From Auricularia sp. M13 (taxonomy: Eukaryota > Basidiomycota > Agaricomycetes > Auriculariales > Auriculariaceae): a DNA stretch of 64,000 bases. Location: contig CM073193.1 of assembly GCA_037042915.1 (NCBI GenBank), forward strand, positions 7,874,001-7,938,000. The letters are read 5' to 3'. The translations under genes were made by a program, and so were the position numbers. This document shows positions 28,714 to 39,930 of the stretch, one piece after another (positions within the stretch are counted from its first letter, which is position 1; each line of letters starts with the position of its first letter). The notes under the pieces are model-generated. The model was not told the DNA's origin. It worked only from the letters and a program-made list of their open reading frames with translations, and did not search any database.

Positions 28714-28992
28714 ATTTGCTGTTGGGACATTAGCACCGCAGGTACGAAGTGTATGCCGTGACTTAGATTAATCGGGCTTTGCAACACGCTTTCACCTTCG
28801 TATTTATGAGTCTGATGCAAGTTGTCCACAATGCGAGTGTGCGATCGATGATATCGCTACGAGCGCCCAGAAGGGTAAATACGCTTGTGGGATTGTGAAC
28901 ATACTAAATACATAGGGACCTATCTAGCAGTACATACGAGATCCCCAGCGCTGACAGGCAAGGTGATACCTACAGTGTACAAGCAAATACCT

Positions 28993-30596
28993 TTAAAACT
29001 CCCAAGCATCACTCTGCAAGAACCGTCCAACTCGTTGCACGCGCTTCTCTACAGACTTGCTCACGCCGGCTCCACCAATCTCCACGCTCTGCGACGAAGA
29101 CGCCATGGCGAAGTCAGGCTGACTGAGGCCATCACCTTCGCTCGCCGGGAGAGCCTGCGACGGCGCGATGTCGCCCAGCATGCCGGTATACACGAAGTCC
29201 ATCTCCATGTCCTGCTGCCCGAAACCTGCGGTATACGACGACATGCTGTTGTTGCTCGTGTTGCTCCTGTTCTCAGGTTGGCTCGGACCGGAAGCCTGAG
29301 CGACGGCAATCGCGATAGGCGTTGCTGCACCAGATGGGCGCTTCCGTCGTTTCTTGGCCGCACTCCGCATCACAAGCTCACTGAACTCGGGTATGCCATC
29401 GTATCGGCGCGCTTTCGGCACGGGCGACGGGCTGTTATCGCGCATAAGGCCGCGCGCCGAGGAACTTGAAGGCTGGCGTGCGTGCGCCGGCACCGAGACG
29501 GGCGTAATAGGCAGGTCGGATGTCCTACGGGTGCGGGGCGTGATGGGCAGCTCGACGGCCTCCATGATGCGGCGCTTCTTGGACGGCGTCGTAGATTGCA
29601 TGTCGGATATGTGCGGCCGAGGTGGAGATGTGTTAGGTTGCGACGCAGAGAGCCTAGGGCGTTTCAAGGGCGACGGTGAGGCCGTTGCCCGCCTGGGCTC
29701 GGGTTGAGAGGAAGAATGAGCATGGTGAAATGACGATGGGGATGAGGGCGACGGTAGGAGCGGCTCGGCAAAACCGGGGGAGCCTTCAACGTGATGCAGC
29801 TGCGTCGAAGTTGCCAATGGGGCGAAAGCTTCGTCGTTAGCAAAAAGCTAGATGTCCGTCAGATTTTGGAAGGAGTGCAAATGGGTGGATGATGCAACGC
29901 ACATCATCGTCGACGTGCAATAGGTCGTCAAATCCTGGTTGTGACTGGCCGGTAAAGCTCACAGGCCGTGGGGCGTTACGCTGAATGGGATCCGCGTCTT
30001 CACCTGACGAAACAGGCGGTGTAACCATGCCAGTGTGTACGGATCGCGCGTCGGACGTGTGTGTCGGGCTGCGTTTGCTGGACGAGGACTCCTTTGCATT
30101 GCGCGTTGATGGAGCCGTAGGCAAAGCTTGCGAGCCTCGCTGGACCGGTGATTGCATTTCCAGTCAATGAATTCGATTTTCGTCTGTTGTCCTGTGGAGT
30201 CAGGACCTCCAAGTCGTCCGCTGGCAACGGGCTCCATTGCCTATCTGCTGCCAGAGACGGGTTGTCTCGTGCTTGCCCCCATTCAGCGCCGCTGTCTTCG
30301 AATGGACCTCGGAGACTGGTGCATGTTAGGCGCGGATAGTTGCCAGCGACGAGAAGCTTGCGCGTAAAGACGTCGTGCACGATTTGTTGGCGGAGCTTGT
30401 CAATTCTGGCGGACGCCGCTGGAGAAGTCGGTCTCGAACCAGGCGCAAGAATCTCGGGCACCATAGACAGCCCTATGTTCAGCTGTTGTAGCTGCGCCAG
30501 GTACGGCGCGGACGTTGGTTGCCGAACCGGCGAAGACAATAGATTCGATGAGCTGGGCCGCGCACTCGACATCGCCTGAGGGAAATGGACGACCAT
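28993..30596 (-). CDS. disordered protein with basic clusters, uncharacterised
   Basis: Not a family I recognise. Four or so exons encode a protein dominated by Ser, Pro, Thr and Arg. The N-terminal part has one helical, possibly conserved block (ARIDKLRQQIVHDVFTRKLL) after ARPSSSNLLSSPVRQPTSAP. The rest contains many SP/TP sites (ELPITPRTRRTSDLPITPVS, DNSPSPVPKARRYD) and likely nuclear-localisation clusters (TTPSKKRRIM, SAAKKRRKRPSGA). The C-terminus ends GRFLQSDAWEF. The S/TP and basic pattern suggests a cell-cycle-kinase-regulated nuclear protein; this is inference. Start may be the ATG at 30596 or the one at 30572 (MSSARPSSSN). About 460 residues. Confidence 0.65.
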
Positions 30597-31417
30597 GACA
30601 GTACTAAGCTACTTAAAGCTCGTAATATCGAGACCCAGCAGCTAGAAGCAGGCTCAGCAACGACGGAATATCGGTTACTGAGTGCTTTGTGGCACGACTG
30701 TTGAGGAGAACGTCGTTCAGTCGGAGTTTCAATGCTCCTCTCTTCCTGGCACACTGACCACGCTTGCTTTCTGAGCGTTTAGACGCCAATCCGCATTCGA
30801 CTTCTGACGTATCAGTTGAGCCCACTTAATCATTGAGAAGGAACGCATTTCTTTGGCGCTTCACGTAACGGATACATCGATTTATTCCGCGGGCGGAAAC
30901 TCTTGCGCCTGCATAACGGGTTATTGTGACGAAGCTTGACTTGCAGTATCTCCCGGGCGAGTGGTACATCTGCATCTAAGGACTATGCCCTATGACTCGG
31001 GAACACGTGTATGGGCGTCAGCTGAACCGGGATGTGCACGATGACTATCGACCAACTGTTACTTCCCACCTGCGCGCTCGATCTTGTTTGGCCCGAGAGG
31101 CGGCGAAATCGCATGGCTTCCACAGCAATGACCTACTTCTATACGTAGCAACTGGCCGGTAACATTTCCTCCCAGGACCCGCCAAACTCATAACCGGCCT
31201 GGGCATCCATGGTTGTCTGTGTGTCTGAGGGCGAACAGTTGAACATTCTTTTGCGACAGAGTCTCGTTCTATGCGCGTGTGAGCACCGTTCTATTGGTCT
31301 TGTTACCGAGGACATGGTATAAAATACATCGTCTGCGTCAAGTCCGTGCGTACCTATTTCATAGTCCGTTGAATATATCTAAGCATAGTCCGTTTCTAGT
31401 ATCTAAGGAGTCCTAGA
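30597..31417. other. intergenic region
   Basis: About 820 bp upstream of the disordered-protein gene and downstream of the serine-less hydrolase gene. No gene recognised. Confidence 0.45.
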
Positions 31418-32200
31418 TCACTGATGTAGAGTCTCGATGAAGTTATGGACGATCTCGGCCAATTTTGCTGGCTTCTCCAGCGGTATCAGGTGCGCTGCAT
31501 CCCTCACCCGCACAATACCCGTACCGTCCGCGCGTGTCAGCTTTTTCAACACCAACTCTTGAACCTCAGACTCTGGCGCGAGGTGGGTGTCTTTCGTGCC
31601 GACCACCGCAATGACAGGGCATCTCACCTGCGGCGCGAGCGCGGAGAGGTCCTCCCATTGGCCATGCGTTGTCCAAGCCGTCCCCGTGGAGAGGGCACCC
31701 GCCTTCAGCCGTTGTATGATCTGCTGGCTCCACGAGCTGTCGACAGCGAGCAGATGGCTGCGTAGTGCCTGCTCTGCGGGCCCAGCTATCTGAACGGCCT
31801 GCATCTCGCTGAGGAGTGCCTCGGTCGATCGTGGCGAAGGGCCGAGTGGACAGGGAGTGACGAGAATGAGGCCCTGCAGCCCTGCGGGCCGTTGCGCGCC
31901 AGCGCCTGCGCAACCTTGCCTCCCATGCCGTGGCCCAACACGACGAAGCCCGCCCCGCTGCCAAGCCGCCGAGTGAGGATGAGGTTTAAGGCGTCGGATG
32001 TCAGGAACTCGACGTATCCCGCATTTTTCCCGGGGAAGCTCTGCGCGGAATGCAGGCGCGATGATATGCATCGTCGGGAGAGCGTCCATCAGCTGCTGGA
32101 AGAAGTCGGGGGCGCCGCCCCAGCAATGCAGACAAAGGAGTGAAGGAGTGGTGGGTGAGGGCCGGCCGCTCACGAAGACGTCGAGGCAGATTGTGTCCAT
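31418..32200 (-). CDS. alpha/beta-hydrolase-fold protein lacking nucleophile Ser
   Basis: Intronless, about 260 residues. The fold is clear: LLCLHCWGGAPDFFQQLMDA (oxyanion region), central strand FVVLGHGMGGKVAQALARNG, then ALAPQVRCPVIAVVGTKDTH (acid residue) and VRDAAHLIPLEKPAKLAEIV (His). The nucleophile elbow, normally G-x-S-x-G, reads GHGMG, so the serine is glycine and normal esterase chemistry is not expected. The frame from about 32035 to 31880 is offset by one base from both flanks: an extra C in a CCCC run (32032-32035 on the plus strand is GGGG) and a missing base near 31880 compensate each other. Read with both, the protein is continuous and well conserved in style, so either two sequencing errors or a pair of compensating mutations is possible. 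Partial decay cannot be excluded. Confidence 0.6.
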   Translation of the reverse strand: MDTICLDVFVSGRPSPTTPSLLCLHCWGGAPDFFQQLMDALPTMHIIAPAFRAELPREKCGIRRVPDIRRLKPHPHSAAWQRGGLRRVGPRHGRQGCAGAGAQRPAGLQGLILVTPCPLGPSPRSTEALLSEMQAVQIAGPAEQALRSHLLAVDSSWSQQIIQRLKAGALSTGTAWTTHGQWEDLSALAPQVRCPVIAVVGTKDTHLAPESEVQELVLKKLTRADGTGIVRVRDAAHLIPLEKPAKLAEIVHNFIETLHQ

Positions 32201-35194
32201 GGTTGGCGAGCAGACGCAACGTTGACGATCCTTTGAATCTCAGGATTCGTTCCCATTTTAAGAGCGTCCAGGCTGCCGATCCAAGAGGATTAGCTGCACT
32301 GCTACCCGCAGTCTTCTGCGGTGCCTGCCAATCAGTCGTTCCCGCTCTGTGTGCAGCAGAGCGGCTTCTAGTAGCCGACATCCTGGACGCCGAATACGTC
32401 GTAGAAGTCAGTCGGAAGCTATCCCGTGCGTTACATTGGGGCGTCATGTCCTGTATAGAAAGGGTCAATTTTCTGTGGCCATTTACGGGCGAATCCTGGA
32501 GTGCTCCCTTGGTTCTTCGTTTTACTGCGCACATGCAGGGGGTTAACTGCTTCCGCGGGCCTTTCGTTTATCTAATTGCGGCAAGTCGCGAACGAAAGGT
32601 GCACCAAACGTGCCGTTGTGACAATTATCCAACCATGCAGTAAGAGAGCTAGATTTATGGTAGCTAGATTTATGGTTATTATCTCGATTCAAAGTATTCT
32701 ATCCTAGGAGGCCTCACGAAGTTCAGACCCAGATTACTGAGATTTCTAAGCATGTGCACCTGGGTGGCAAAGTGAGAGAGGGGCTGCGGAAGTCGTAATC
32801 CTTGCTTTGAGCCTGGATGATAAATTCATTGCACAGTCCATATGTCCGAACTCGGAAGCATAAACTTACTCGGCGATCAGATGGCGCATTTCGCACTGCC
32901 TCCGGCGATGCAAGATGCGCGGGCCTCTAACTTACCGGCGCACAAACATCCAGAGGATGCACATTCCGGGATCGGCTGCGAGACGTTGCGACAAGTCAAC
33001 CACTGTATTGAACATGCGGTCGGTATAGCAGCCGCCTCTTTACTGAACACAGGAAGCAACGGTGTATCACCTTCAATATACGGGTCAGCTTCAAAAATCA
33101 TGAAGACTGCGGATAGAGCACCGTGTTGGTGATGCAAGTGTACTTCTGTTCACATTGAAACAGCACGCAGGTCTTACACCTGTCAGCATGGGAATTTGAA
33201 ATAACCGATTCTTTGGTCATATCTTGAGAATGTACAGAAGTTCACATGAGCGACGTGCTGGTCATTCGCGGGATCAATGTTCAACTTCAACTCTGCAAAA
33301 CCTTAAAACCGCAATCCACATTCAATCGTTGGGACATGACTCGCGGACATGAGGAACAAGTGCACCACACTGCCATTTCGATCCTTGACTCCGGAATGAG
33401 AATCGTTACCTCAACCGGACGACAGCGAATCCGCTGGCTATCAAGAGGATGGATGACAGAAGTCTCCCGCAGCATCCGGCAATCATGCGAATCTCACATC
33501 CGGCGTCTGCGCTTTTACCCTACTCACCACGCTCGCGCCCTGCGGGATGAACGTCACTCGCACCTGCGACCATCGGAGATCATCGAGAATTCGACGCAGT
33601 ATGGATGCTTTCGTTACTTCGAATAACCAATTCCTTCCCTGCCTCAGACGCCCTGTGCCAGCTCGAATAGCAAAATGGCTGAGAACATGAGAACCCCACG
33701 GCCTACCTCCTAACGCCAGCAGGTGGGGTGTGTAGATCTCGTGTTGCGAGCGTCCCAGGCCAGACGGCTCATGTAGGGCATCCCCATGGCCGAATTTGGT
33801 GCGGTGATAATGATCGACCTCAGATGCAAATGCGGCTCGCGGTTCTTACAAAAATGCTTGCTGCAGATACCCGACATCCGGCCCCGCGCTGTCCCGCCGC
33901 GTCGGGCAGTCCACGGCCGTGTCTATTAGCCTTGTTGGGGACTGTTCGCCGCATTCTCACAACTTTCAACTCATGGTCCCCTCCTGAGTTTATCGAAACG
34001 CAGGATACATTCCTCTCCCAGGTAGCCGGAACCTGCACCCTGCTTCTGTTGTTGGTGCCCGCCATCCTCCATGAGGTAGGCCAGACGCTCGCGGAAACAG
34101 TCCAGGCTCCCCTCCACCGCGCGATGCGGAGCTCGCCACGCTGGAAGTCGTGTGTGCCTCGCTTGGGGGGGGGGCTATCTCTGAGGAGAAGGTTTACGAA
34201 GAGGTTCACAGGGTGGTGGAGGGCGTGGACCTCTGCTTAGCGCGTGCTGGCAGAAGCAGATGTGCCCAATCTCAACTTGAAATCCATACTAGACATGGGG
34301 AAGCACGTTGTCTTCACACCGCAATATAAAATGCGCGTAGTATTATTATATGCAGATACTGCTTAGTTTCCCAAGCATGAGGAGAGCAAGGGCATTCTGA
34401 AAAACTGGGCAGCGAGCAGATCTAGTCAAGTTTCAAGATTACGGAGATCTCACTCCTACAGTACAACACACCAATAGACCTATTCTCCCACATTATATAG
34501 ATTTATTGGCCCCAGCTGCGTCTGGTAGCAAGGGAAGAGCCTGGGTGCTAGTTGCTGCACATGATTCGGAAATTTCGTAATCCTATCTAGTAGCCGCGTG
34601 AGGAATTGTTGGGTGCCTCGATCCCGCTCCTGTGCGCGCGGATGATAGAGGAGAGATCGATGTTGGGCAGCCTCAGGGTGTGAGAACGGTGCGAAGCGCA
34701 GACGCCGGATGCAGGTTCCGGGTGCTGCGGGACTTGCGTGATGAACATGTATGCATAATCCATGATCTCCCACACATGCCCCGAAAGAGCCGACAAGCTC
34801 TCCCCGTGCCGCCTTCCTTTCTCGTCTCAATTCCCCACTGTATCTCGCGCAGCGCCGTTGGCTGTACACGGACGGATATCTCTCTTCCTCTTCCTCATGC
34901 GGGCTCGCAGTAGACGGTGCTGCGCGGTCGATCATACGACGCAGCAGGCTCATGAATCAAAGAGGATTATAGGCATTCGGGAGATTAGCATGCAATTCCT
35001 GGAGGTGACGTGACTGAGAAAAAAAATTCACGCTTGCCTATGTCAGTTTAGCTGACGGTCGAGGCAGAGCAATGCCTCAGGCAGTCTGGCAGTCGTATCC
35101 CACCTCGCCCACCCTGTCTTCTTACCGTCAACCGTCAACGCCAGAGTCGTGGCCGGTCAGGTCATCGGTTACCATGTCCCGCGCCGCCGGATAT

Positions 35195-35230
35195 CCTAAG
35201 GATATACTTTCCGGGGTAAACCCCCCACAC
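35195..35230 (+). repeat. left member of a distant inverted-repeat pair
   Basis: Starts CCTAAGG, then ACTTTC, GGGG and AAACCCCCC. The reverse complement of 39895-39930 has the same blocks in the same order (about 28 of 35 positions by eye). The two copies lie 4.7 kb apart and face each other. No matching target-site duplication is visible outside them. Confidence 0.6.
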
Positions 35231-35370
35231 TTGGGGTACCCTCATTCTTTAGGGGCCCTCACCTGTGAGAGCTTGAGCAAGCGGCTCTGAGGTCGAGTCG
35301 GTGATGGATCTGCAGTGCTATGACGTGTGATCATGAGGCATGCCGGCAGATGGGTGCGGCAGTGTGCCGG

Positions 35371-35441
35371 TGCTGCAAGTGCAAGTGCATAAGTCTGCAA
35401 GTGCAAGTGCATATGTAAGTCTGCAAGTGCAAGTGCAAGTG
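35371..35441. repeat. GCAAGT-type short tandem repeat
   Basis: Irregular array built from CTGCAAGTGCAAGTGCAT units, about three higher-order copies. Confidence 0.9.
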
Positions 35442-36939
35442 CGAATCCCATATTTATAAATGTGTTGTTGATCTGTCACTATCCAGAGTCAACTGAGAAA
35501 TGCACGGAATGGCTCATGTCGGTCGGTATTGAGCTTCCTTGAGTGCTTCGCCTTTTGCAGTCTGATTCAAATCCGTGCATCGGTCACACTAGGTACTGTG
35601 ATACCCCACCGCTGCACTTCCAGAGCTTGAATCCGTACAGGCTCAGAATTCCGCTCGCCTCGTAGCTGCTGCGAGTGTGCCGACTGTCTGCCCGTACACG
35701 GGCATCGGGCATCCCGGAGCACTACTCAGAATACATGCCACACGCCCGCTTTCTCGCAGCTCTTGAAGCTGCATACGCGCAGCCCAGACTCCGGCTGAAT
35801 GCGTTCAACGGGGCCTGGATAGTACTGTGCTGTGGTGAGTTCAACGACCGGCCCTGCGTTGGCGCTTGCTGGATGGCACGGGCATTGAATATTCGTCAAT
35901 TTGTCTACAGTGTGCCCCAACTAGCGCTCTGCGCGCTCGATAATGTGGGAATGCAGTCGACACCAACCTTTACCATCTGAGTTGTGTTGTCCTACGAAAG
36001 CAAGGTCTCAATATCTAAGAACCCCAAGACTATATCTGTAGGCGACAATTCGACAGCAACTCAGTGACCGCGGAGCGCACTCATCGTTGTGCATGTCGTC
36101 GGACTTGCAGCACTCATTGCATATCTGCATCCACCTCATGTCACATTCAGTCGATGGTGAGTTGATATGGTAGCATGAGAACACGCACGAAGACGGTCTT
36201 CACGCTCTGAGCATCAGTCATCGTATGGCAGCAGTTCTGTACGTTCAGTCTGCCAATGAGCATCGGAATGTGACCGATAAGCCGCTTCAGCCGTTCGTCG
36301 TCAAACAGGGGCGACTGCGAGTTGGCGGTCAGCTTGGAAATACGGTATGTGACTGCTACCGCTACTGCAAGAACAACGCGGGGAATCCATTGCATTTATT
36401 CTTGAATTTTGCGCAGTTCGCTGACTCGGACGGCAGGTGGGTCAAGCACTATATTGCGGCCTATCTATGAGGAACTATATACACGATGCACGACTTTGTG
36501 CTTGTGTGACGCTGCTTCTCGTTGATCATGTTCACATTTTTGCAGGCTGGCCGAATAGTCAACATCGTGCGGCAAACGTGACGGACAATGTATATATACT
36601 CTGTTCTTCTCGCCCGCGCTGTCCACGCCGCCAGTAGCCTCGAGTCTGGCCTGCGCTTCCCGCGGAGTGGATCTACAGAACGGGATGTCAGAGCTGGTCG
36701 CGCGCGCTGAACATAAACATACCTTAGTCAGTGATCACTGTTCCCGATTCGAAACTCCACGTGCGATCGCCTGCGTGGGGGTTAGCAAAACGCAAAGCAG
36801 ACGCTCATCTTGTGAATGAACCGCGGCCGCAAGTAGCACCCGAACATAGTAAGCTGCGCAAAGATCAGCGCTGCGAGCACAGTTGAACCCAGTCAAACAC
36901 ACCAGGCGGCCGGCGAGCGCGGACGAGACAGAATTCGAC

Positions 36940-37800
36940 CTCCCGGCGCCGAAATACTCGCGCTGGCCCGCGCGCAGCAGCGACGGACACGGCGCCGGGG
37001 ACGCCAGGGCGCATCGCATCGCGGCTCGGTGTCGAGCGCGCGCAGCTCCTTGGGGGGTAGACGAGCGCGCCCAGCATACGGACGAGCGCGCGCGGGCTCG
37101 GGTACATGTGCATGGGCGCCTCGACGTCCTTGAGCTCGCGCGCGACAGCTGCCAGCACGTCTGTGCTCTCCATCGCGCCCCGCATGCTGCGCCACAGCTC
37201 CACATCCTGCATCCCTGCAACCGTGCGCACAGGACGCCGCGACGGCATCCGTCAGCGCGCCCTTCAGCTCGAGCGGCACGCTGGCGGGAACGAGCGCCAG
37301 CATCGCGGGCAGCACGCGGAAGAATGGATGGTGGCCTGGCAGCAAATGCGCCGCGACCTGCTTCATGACGCTGAGGAAGGCGATAGCGAGGTAGACCGGT
37401 TCCGGCGGCGCCGTGGGGTGCTGGTGCAGCTGTTCCAGCATGCCGAAGAGGTGGGCCCAGGAGAGGATGCAGGCGTCGGACGCAAGGAAGTTCAATGCGA
37501 GCGTTGCGGCGGCGCGGCCTGTCGGGAGCCTGGCGACCATGTTGAATGGGGCCTGAGTCGTTTTGTTGCCCAGGCTCTCGACCGCCCAACGCGCGAGCGC
37601 ACCCGGCCACTCATAGTCTGAGACGAGTGTGTCGCGCGGCAGGCGCGGTAGAGCGCGCCTATGAGGCGGAAGAGCGATGTCCTGGCGGCCCTGCTCGGTG
37701 GCGGCGACGGAGCTGAAGAGGTGCTCAAGCCGTTCGAGCAGCGCGATGCGCAGCTGGTCCTGCTGCTTGACGTCGACGACGGTGGAAGTGGACTGTCAGG
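36940..37800 (-). pseudogene. NUP192: NUP192 (Nup205-type) nucleoporin fragment
   Basis: About 280 codons resembling one internal segment of the large inner-ring nucleoporin Nup192/Nup205. In order: QLRIALLERLEHLFSSVAAT, ALARWAVESLGNKTTQAPFN (family: PFNM), DACILSWAHLFGMLEQLHQH, MLALVPASVPLELKGALTDA (family motif PxxLKGAL), ELWRSMRGAMESTDVLAAVA, then ARELKDVEAPMHMYPSPRAL (family pattern ELE-VEAR--xYPS), and finally KELRALDTEP and AGQREYFGA in other frames. Full proteins have about 1,700-2,000 residues; here nothing of the rest is present on either side. The frame changes at least twice after LKGALTDA (near 37240 and near 37050), and the similarity stops near 36940. It is best read as a partial, decayed copy. 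Host gene copy, not viral. Confidence 0.6.
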
Positions 37801-38153
37801 AGCCTCAGCGGCACGCCAGCACACATATTCGGCCGATGTTCGGCCGGCCGAAAAATTGTGGCGGAGCCAAGTGAACTTGAGCCGGAGCGGGGTTGGAAAC
37901 GCAACTTCAGTCTCTTTCCCTTCCCACACCTGCTCCCCTGCTACCCGCGCTGCGTTGCGCTCGTTGCTCGTCTCGTCGACTCGGTCATGTTCGTGGACAT
38001 CAGCTAAGAACCCGTGCAGCATCTACCCACGTGAGTAGCCCATCCACACGTGCTCGTCGCCGCCTGCTGACCGCCATGGACAGCTGTGGTAAGCCTGCTC
38101 CTGAGGCAGATTTTTTCATTTTTTTTTTTGCAGACGCTGGCAGGTATCTCCGT

Positions 38154-38442
38154 GTCGTAGCGTCCACACCGCCCGCCGCTTTCACGACTGTGACCGGCGG
38201 GCACTGGAACTCGGGGGCCGCGCGCTTTGACGATTGTCACCGTGCGGCGCCGGTTCCAGGTTGACGTGGCGGCGCGAGACTGCCCGTCAGCGAGATATGA
38301 TCTATGAACTGGCGTCACCCGCCCACGTCGTTGCGTCCACATCGCCTGCCGCCTTCACAGTTGTGACCGGCAGGCACTGGGACTCGGGGCCCACTTGCTT
38401 TGACAGTTGTCACCGAGTGGGGCCGGGTTCCAGGTGGACGTG
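38154..38442. repeat. diverged two-copy tandem repeat, about 173-bp period
   Basis: Copies at about 38154-38270 and 38327-38442 share GCGTCCACA, TTCAC, TGTGACCGGC, GGCACTGG, TTGTCACCG and GGTTCCAGG blocks in order. Roughly 80 percent alike by eye. Confidence 0.85.
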
Positions 38443-39894
38443 GCGCGTGGGGAGGCCACCGTGCAGCATACGTTACCCTGCCCGCCGTCGCTATAAGATA
38501 TATACCCCCTCATAACTGTTAATTATGTCGCTTCCCTCGGCTTCCTCGTCATCCCACTAGTCTACGACTGTCACATAAAATTGCCACAAAGTTTTTAAGC
38601 CATATCCTCCATGGTTGGATTCGTTGCCGTCCTGTGTGAGTGGATGATTGTCCTGCGGCAATTCAAAAATGTTCATATAGATCGCAGAGCAAACAGGAGC
38701 TCTGATGATGCACACAATGAGCAGATGGTGTAAGGATGGCTTGAGGCTCTTATAGTCCGGCGCTCTATCCAATGGTATGTTCAGAACTGCTGTCTGGGGG
38801 CTGCAGAGCAGATACTTACTACCTACCAGATGCGACAACTGTCCAAACAGCCGTCGGGCGCGACATCATCTCATCACTCCCGGCAACACGTACTTGTTCT
38901 TTCATCTGCCCCTCGGAGAGCACCCATCCCATCAGCACCGTCTGCTGCCCAGCTTGCGGTTGCTGTCTCTCCTACATCATCTCCCTGAGCTTGGTGTCCC
39001 CACGACGGGCCGACGCGGTCATTGCCGCCTGTGAGCGCGCACTGACCAACACCGCAATGTGCCCGATTGCCTGTGTTCGACGCCAAGTATGTTGCCTGCA
39101 TCCTGCTCACAGGACCATCTGCCGCACACTACAGTCCGCAACACGTTACAGTGGTAGCATAAACCGAGGCTTCTGCCACCATCCTTGACCTGGCGCTCGC
39201 CGTCGCGTCCTACGCCATCACCATACAGCCCGTCTCAATGCTGCAGTCACTGTTGCTTGGCGTGCACGCCGTCCTGTCTCTTGTTGCAGTCGTCCTCCTG
39301 CTCGCGCTCTTGCCATGCAAGACTATCCTTCGGCTCGTAGCCATCGCCACTGCATGCCGACGTCTCCCTTCTAGTTCTACGCCACCAGCTGCTCGCCGTC
39401 CCTGTCACGCGACCTTTCCCACTCAGTCTGCTCAGCAGACCACGCAACGGACTGATCCTGTGTCAATGCACCTGATCTCGTCCTTCGCTTTTCCCCGACC
39501 ACTGAGCTGCACGTCGTTCACGTCACTACGCATTCACCCGCCAGGCTCGCAATTTCACGATTCATCCGGCCAATCATGCACGCTCGCGCCATCGGCCCAC
39601 TGCGCCCACGAAAATCGACTTTCTGGCACGTTCCGAACGAAATCACGCTTGACCGTTAGTATTACCGAATTTACTGTTGGAAAGTTGCATGTAAATAGAC
39701 TTAGATTTTTCAGTAGACTCTGCGGGCGGGCAGGGTACTTTTTAGTTGTCCGGCGGCCTCTACACGGTGGCCTCGGAAAGTGCTCCGGCGGGCCCAAGAT
39801 GTGAACTCACGCTGGTGTGTTGCACAAATCTGGGGCCCCCCAAGTACTTGGGGCACCTTGTATCTGGGGCCCCAGCCTGAAGGGGCCACCGGAC

Positions 39895-39930
39895 AGTGAG
39901 GGGGGTTTCCCCAGAAAGTGTTGCCTTAGG
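39895..39930 (-). repeat. right member of a distant inverted-repeat pair
   Basis: Reverse complement starts CCTAAGG and continues with ACTTTC, GGGG, AAACCCCCC, matching 35195-35230. Just inside it (39830-39890) are GC-rich GGGGCCCC blocks, also present inside the left copy (35253-35258). Confidence 0.6.

Larger units (their letters stand above)
32201..36899. other. gene-poor region
   Basis: About 4.7 kb with no gene I can support. Around 34090-34240 a plus-strand frame reads DAELATLEVVCASLGGGAIS followed by EEKVYEEVHRVVEGVDLCLA, which looks like a short decayed coding remnant of unknown family. It also holds a GCAAGT-type repeat (35371-35441) and the left member of a distant inverted-repeat pair (35195-35230). 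Confidence 0.4.

Noticed and set aside
14000-31000. Secondary-metabolite gene cluster (NmrA-like, MFS, hydrolase genes)
   Set aside because: No synthase or tailoring enzymes; neighbours are housekeeping genes such as calnexin and Oma1.
33246-33626. Possible 126-residue protein
   Set aside because: No family resemblance, no promoter or splice pattern, isolated in a gene-poor region.
35371-35441. CRISPR-like array
   Set aside because: Short irregular GCAAGT repeats without spacers; simple-sequence DNA in a eukaryote.
35195-39930. Pair of long terminal repeats of a retroelement
   Set aside because: The repeats are inverted, not direct, and no reverse transcriptase, integrase or gag-like sequence lies between them.
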